Origin: Mermis nigrescens
Lineage: Eukaryota; Nematoda; Enoplea; Mermithida; Mermithidae
NCBI GenBank assembly: GCA_036768485.1
Contig: JAVLUZ010000145.1
Location: 19,718,706 to 19,782,705, forward strand
Direction: 5' to 3'
Length of the DNA: 64,000 nt
Shown here: in pieces, positions 59,731-64,000 of the stretch
How positions within the stretch are numbered: position 1 is the first letter of the stretch
Layout: each line of letters starts with the position of its first letter
The notes under the pieces: model-generated
What the model was told of the DNA's origin: nothing
What the model saw: only the letters and a program-made list of their open reading frames with translations
Database searches by the model: none
Made by a program: the position numbers and the translations under genes

Positions 59731-60909
59731 TCAATTCCGATGAACATGATGCGTAATTAATGGATTATAGACATAAGTGATTTTTGAGGTTTCCGGTGTA
59801 GGTAAAGCAATGATGCGATAGGGACCTACAAGTTTAGGTGATAGTTTACCGATTTCAGGTTGAATTACCGATGTATTATTAAGATAGACGATATCCAAAA
59901 CAGCAAAATTAGTTGCGGTGACAGCTTTGTCATACTGCGATTTTTGCTGCTTACGCGCTTGAGCTAGATTTTTAGACGCGATTTCATGCAGATCTTGCAA
60001 AGTTAGCTTTAAATCGATGACATACTTTTCCGCAATAGGTTGTAAATTCGGATTTATTGTGAAGTCATTTATGAGTAAATTATCGAGAGGAAATGCGGGT
60101 TCGCGACCATACAGTATTTCAAAAGGTGAAATATTTGTTGACGCTTGTGGGGTCACACAATACGCGAACAACGCAAACAACAAATACTGCTCCCAATCAT
60201 ACTCATTTCTAGCACTCAATTTGGATAGGCCGTCAATAAGAGTTCGATTATAACGTTCCACAAGACCATCACACTGGGGGATGATATGGGGTCATAAAAT
60301 TTTTTGAATGTTTAGTAATCTGCAGACTTCCGAAATTAGGGCAGATGTAAAATTTGAACCCTGATCTGTTAAAAATCATTTGGGAACTCTATAATGTTGA
60401 ATAATTTCTCTGAGCAAAAGATTTGTGATAGTTCTTGCTTTTATGTCAGAAACAGCAAAAGCTTCCACGTATTTGGTAAAATAATCCATGAAAACTACAA
60501 TTTGGTCATTACCGGAAGGAGATCACGGCATATTTAAGCAATCACACGCGATAAGTTCGAAAGGCGCGGATACTTCGATTGGTTGCAATGGAACAGATGT
60601 AGAATTTAATGCAACCTCACGTTGTAAGCACACATCACAACTCTTACACCATGCAATCACATCATTTTCCATGTGCGGCCACCAATAACGCATTTGTATG
60701 GCGGGTAAAATTTTACGGGATGAAAAATGTACTCCAAAAATAGAGTCATGAAATTCGGTTAAAATGCAACGACACAATGATTTTGGTATTACTATTTGAT
60801 GCAAGATGGTAGGCAAACGCTTAGGTTGAAAACGACAAAAAAGAATATCGTTTATGAGAAAAAATTTGTCACAATATTTTTTTGTTTTAAATTGTTTAAC
60901 GTGATGCAA
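59731..60909 (-). pseudogene. Integrase of the Gypsy-like element
   Basis: Inserts the cDNA. Seen in order: zinc-binding HHCC region (FHDSIFGVHFSSRKIL, then WCKSCDVCLQ), catalytic core with IACDCLN, TDQGSNF (around 60360) and the Glu in LVERYNRTL (around 60250), the NISPFEILYGREPAFPLDN motif and a GPY/F-type end (KLSPKLVGPYRI). Frame changes or stops occur between 60262 and 60522. Confidence 0.88.
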
Positions 60910-60989
60910 ATTTTATGTATTTTTGCGCGTTGCTCTGCAAGTAAACGCGCAGGCATTAGCATTTCCGCTTTTTCTGCATCGGCAAGTTG

Positions 60990-61535
60990 AATCAGTTTGC
61001 AAAACGTAGGAGTTTTAGTATTTGTTGGATCAGTAGGCGCTTTGGGATTATTAGTTGGTGCATTAAGAGTATTATTGCGCGGTTGGTCAGGTGGGACCGG
61101 TTTGTCCTCGGATTCAGAATCTTCCGAGTCTAAATTTGCAATATTAACGATATTTTTGCGCTCAAGTTTATATTTACGTTCAGCATGATCATATTTAGGA
61201 TGTTGTGATAAAAGATCCGCTACGCAGTTGTATGCGCCAGGAACGTACACGATCTCATATTCATACTCCTGTAATTTGAGATCCCAGCGGCGTAAATGAC
61301 TAAATGGGTCTTTAACGTTTACGAGCCAGGTTAGCGCTTGATGATCGGTCTCAACAATAAATTTTTTACTGTACAAATAGTGTCGATAATGCTTGATGGC
61401 CCACACCACTGCTAACGCTTCTCTTTCCAAAGTAGCATAGTAACATTTGGCAGAATTTAGCATGCAACCAGCGTAGCTAAGAATAAAACGATTTTTCGAC
61501 GGTAAATGTTTTTGAGTCAAAATAGCACCTAACAC
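60990..61535 (-). pseudogene. RNase H domain of the Gypsy-like element
   Basis: Removes RNA from the RNA-DNA hybrid. Visible: AILTQ near the start, YYATLEREALAVVWAIKHYR (Glu) and VETDHQALTWL (Asp), then a linker with a charged Pro-rich stretch before integrase. The frame runs to about 60852 and overlaps the integrase frame, so a shift lies near 60900. Confidence 0.85.
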
Positions 61536-61555
61536 ATAGTTACTTGTGTCAGCTG

Positions 61556-62409
61556 TTAAAATAAATTGGTGCTCATTGTCGAATTTAGGTAATTGTAAAA
61601 TTGGTGGAGAAGTAAACGCTTTTTTGAGAAGCTCAAGAGCAGTTTGGTGTTCGGCCGTCCAGCAAAATTTGACATATTTACAAAGTAGATGGAATAACGG
61701 TTTAGCGATTTTAGTGAGATCCTTAACAAATTTCTAAACCATTGGACTAAGCCAAGGAATTTTTGCAAAGATTCAACGGTTTTCGGTATGGGAAATGCGA
61801 CTAAATCTGCGACTTTAGACATATCCATAGTGATGCCCAGCAAACTTATGCTATGGCCGAGAAATTTTACTTTGGCGTGAGCAAGATGACATTTATCAGG
61901 TTTAACCCGTAAGTTCGCGTTTTGAAGTGCTATGAAAACATTTTCAAGATCTTTTAAATGTTCTTTGAATGTGCGCAAAAAATAAGTATATTGTTGATAT
62001 AAACAAGGCAAGATTTCCACTTGAGACCTGCGAGCACTAGCTCCATTAGCCTCTGAAAATCTGCAGGCGCATTTGTTAAACCAAAAGGTAAGACTTCTAA
62101 TTCATAATGACCAACAGGGCATACAAATGCAGTTTTTTCGCGAGATTCTTTATCGAGAGGAATTTGCCAATAACCGGATTTTAGATCTAGTGTGCTAAAA
62201 TATGCGGCAGAGCCTAAGGTATCGAAATAATTGTCGAGTTGAGGAAGAGGGTATACTTGCGTTTCAGTTACGTCATTTAAACGGCGATAGTCAACGACAG
62301 GTCTTAGGGAACCGTCCTTTTTTCCTATAAGAAACGATGGACTAGCCCATGGACTGGTTGTAAGCCAAATAATTTTGTCAGCAAGCATTTCATTAATGGT
62401 TTTTTGCAT
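61556..62409 (-). pseudogene. Reverse transcriptase of the Gypsy-like element, active site changed to YINN
   Basis: Visible: WASPSFLIGKKDGSLRPVVD, YRRLN, LDLKSGYWQIPLDKES (first Asp present), VLPFGLTNAPADFQRLM, then YINN (61990-62001) where YVDD/YIDD is expected, then LGHSISLLGI and LGLVQWFRN in the next frame (61556-62020). Loss of both aspartates should abolish activity. Both are Asp to Asn, one G-to-A change each on the coding strand. Confidence 0.88.
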
Positions 62410-62415
62410 AGATTC

Positions 62416-62706
62416 TCATCTAGAATGCTTAACACAATAAGTTTTTCCAACAATGGGTGGATTATCCCCAGTATCAATATGATGTTTCATTAAAGGGGTA
62501 CGTCCAAGAGGTTCATTTTTTGACGCAAAAATAGAGTCGTATTTTAGACAAAGTTCACGAATTTGTTGCTGTTGCTGAGAATCAATAGTGGAGCCGTTTA
62601 ATGCTTTATTTGATGACGCAAAAAGTTCAGGTGTCCCATCATCAGGATTTGCGACATGAGACACAATTTCAATGTCAGGGATTAAAGAACCTATAATATC
62701 ACCCAA
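62416..62706 (-). pseudogene. Linker and start of RT
   Basis: Contains LCLKYDSIFASKNEPLGRT and HHIDTGDNPPI, the usual N-terminal RT leader of Gypsy elements (followed by the KKDGSLR motif after a stop near 62413). Confidence 0.75.
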
Positions 62707-62789
62707 ATCAATGCGGATTGGCGCTTTAGAGATGTTACAAACGCGAACAGGAATTATAAGCTGTGATGCATCGACTATGGAAGGAGCAA

Positions 62790-63474
62790 CTAAAAGTGAA
62801 GTTTTTTCATGAAATCGGAATTTGGTTCAAATAAAGCTATATCGGGATCACAAGAACCATGACTTATGAATCCAGGTGTGATTAATTCATGTTGAGGTTG
62901 TATGATTACGGGCTCAGGCAGCAAAACATGCACACACGCAAAACCAGAAGTGGTCGTGTTGGGTTTCGCGCGAAATTGGATTTTTTCAGATAGTGACAAT
63001 AAATTAATTTTTATGCCGTTTATGATAGCACAACGCTCAATAGGATTAACCCACATTAAAGCGGCTTCACAGAAATCATATCCCAAGAGGATGTCTTCCG
63101 GCAGATGGTCTATGATAGCTACTAGTGTAGAAATAGATTGTTCTGCGATAGTGATAGTCATGTTTACTTTATATTGTACGACTGTGGTAATTTTGCCCCA
63201 GCCATGAACAACTTGTGAGATTTGTTTAGGCGGTAGATTAAAACCAAGACGACAAAATGCAGAGGTGGTCATCATGGTGTCTATGAGAACCCGTGTCTAT
63301 GAGAGTGGGCATGTCTATGCCATGAATATCAACGAGAATGGTGGGTAAATTAGTCCAAGCATGGCTCACAATCGGAATATTCGGATTGGTGGTTTTAATC
63401 TGAGGTGAATTTGTTTTTTCATAGATTGCGGGACAAAGCTGTAAGTGCTCGTACTCTTTGAGAAATTCTTGCAA
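62790..63474 (-). pseudogene. Aspartic protease of the Gypsy-like element
   Basis: Cuts the polyprotein. Active site MPTLIDTGS with the catalytic DTG near 63298; after a shift at about 63270 the frame continues with LPEDILLGYDFCEAA, the ILGxDF motif near the protease C-terminus. One frameshift splits the domain. Confidence 0.8.
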
Positions 63475-63479
63475 TGCAA

Positions 63480-64000
63480 ATAAGTTGGAACGCTGCGCTA
63501 GGTTCTGGCCCTTTCGCAGTAACCGTGTTTAAATCATTAGGAGATGTAAGGGTTGGCTGCGGTTGGGGCGAATTTATGGTGGGTTGGCAATCTGCAGCGT
63601 ATGTGACGTATGGGCGATTGGGACCGCTATCATTGTGATAGTTTGAGTTATAATATGTTCCACGCTGTTCGTTAGGAAACTGGACAAAAGGTGCATTTTG
63701 TCGTGACTGATTTGCATATTGATTATCGTAACACGAATTTCGATAATTGGCATGCGAATTTTGTTAATAATTGTTATGATTTTGCCTAAAATTCGATCAT
63801 GCTTGCCTCGAGTCAAAGCGATTATCATTATTCGCATAGTTTGCTGAACGATGTTGGCTAGAGTTACAAAATCGCGATTGGGAATAGTGTCGGTTTTGCA
63901 AATTTGAACGCAATGGCAAACAATTTTGCTGCAAAAAAGAATGCAACTGTCTGCAATTGCGAGCCATGGGACTGTTTTTATTGTGGTCAGGATAATTATT
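63480..64000 (-). pseudogene. C-terminal end of gag, N/Q-rich, cut by the window edge
   Basis: Minus-strand reading just inside the edge gives DNYPDHNKNSPMARNC, which could be the second half of a CCHC zinc knuckle, followed by an Asn/Gln/Tyr-rich stretch with repeated YxNxx patterns leading in one frame (after shifts) to the protease. The knuckle call is tentative because its first cysteines are outside the window. Confidence 0.5.

Larger units (their letters stand above)
59554..64000 (-). mobile_element. Ty3/Gypsy-like LTR retrotransposon, partial, running off the right edge
   Basis: Gene order on the minus strand is gag end, protease, RT, RNase H, integrase, as in Ty3/Gypsy (integrase last; in Copia it precedes RT). 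It is broken by several frameshifts. The 5' LTR, primer site and most of gag are outside the window. Confidence 0.9.

Overview
This is AT-rich animal nuclear DNA, most likely from an arthropod (an insect, possibly a hemipteran; low confidence). Evidence: intron-bearing genes, a bHLH exon of the aryl hydrocarbon receptor / spineless type, an F-box gene with TATA box and AATAAA signal, and a dense mix of hAT, Polinton, Ty3/Gypsy and LINE sequence. I see no bacterial operons, rRNA or clear functional tRNA gene.

Layout. 1-5.2 kb: repeat fragments, an intronless F-box gene with one frameshift (1198-2191, +), and a minus-strand gene of at least three exons carrying two PC4 (p15)-like domains (2819-4284). 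4.3-8.9 kb: small nonautonomous elements and LINE debris. 8879-17724: one AhR-type bHLH exon split in half by a complete 8.6-kb hAT transposon (9005-17629) with a perfect 8-bp target duplication; the transposase lies at 14750-17285 behind an unusual 5.7-kb noncoding stretch full of inverted repeats and nested elements. 18.9-22.9 kb: a 2-kb unit in tandem, with a diverged inverted third copy at 32.4-33.3 kb. 23-35 kb: more nonautonomous elements, two orphan coding-like stretches and one isolated candidate exon. 35933-44399: a shortened Polinton/Maverick with 6-bp target duplications and long terminal inverted repeats (TIRs) containing 21-bp tandem arrays; the only recognisable gene left is a heavily frameshifted protein-primed DNA polymerase B. 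45.6-46.5 kb: second copy of a 0.93-kb segment from 4.3-5.2 kb. 47.2-48 kb: LINE 3' end. 48-53.9 kb: repeats. 54-64 kb: a minus-strand Ty3/Gypsy-like element (end of gag, protease, RT, RNase H, integrase) running off the right edge; downstream of integrase, same strand, lie a PWWP-like segment and a broken reading frame starting with a DEDD 3'-5' exonuclease-like segment.

The clearest biological events are the hAT insertion into a developmental/xenobiotic transcription factor exon, the miniaturised Polinton with arrayed TIRs, and the possible chromatin-reader module behind a retroelement integrase. Many reading frames that otherwise look intact are broken by single-base shifts, so some breaks may be assembly errors rather than biology. 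All calls come from reading the sequence; no database search was run.
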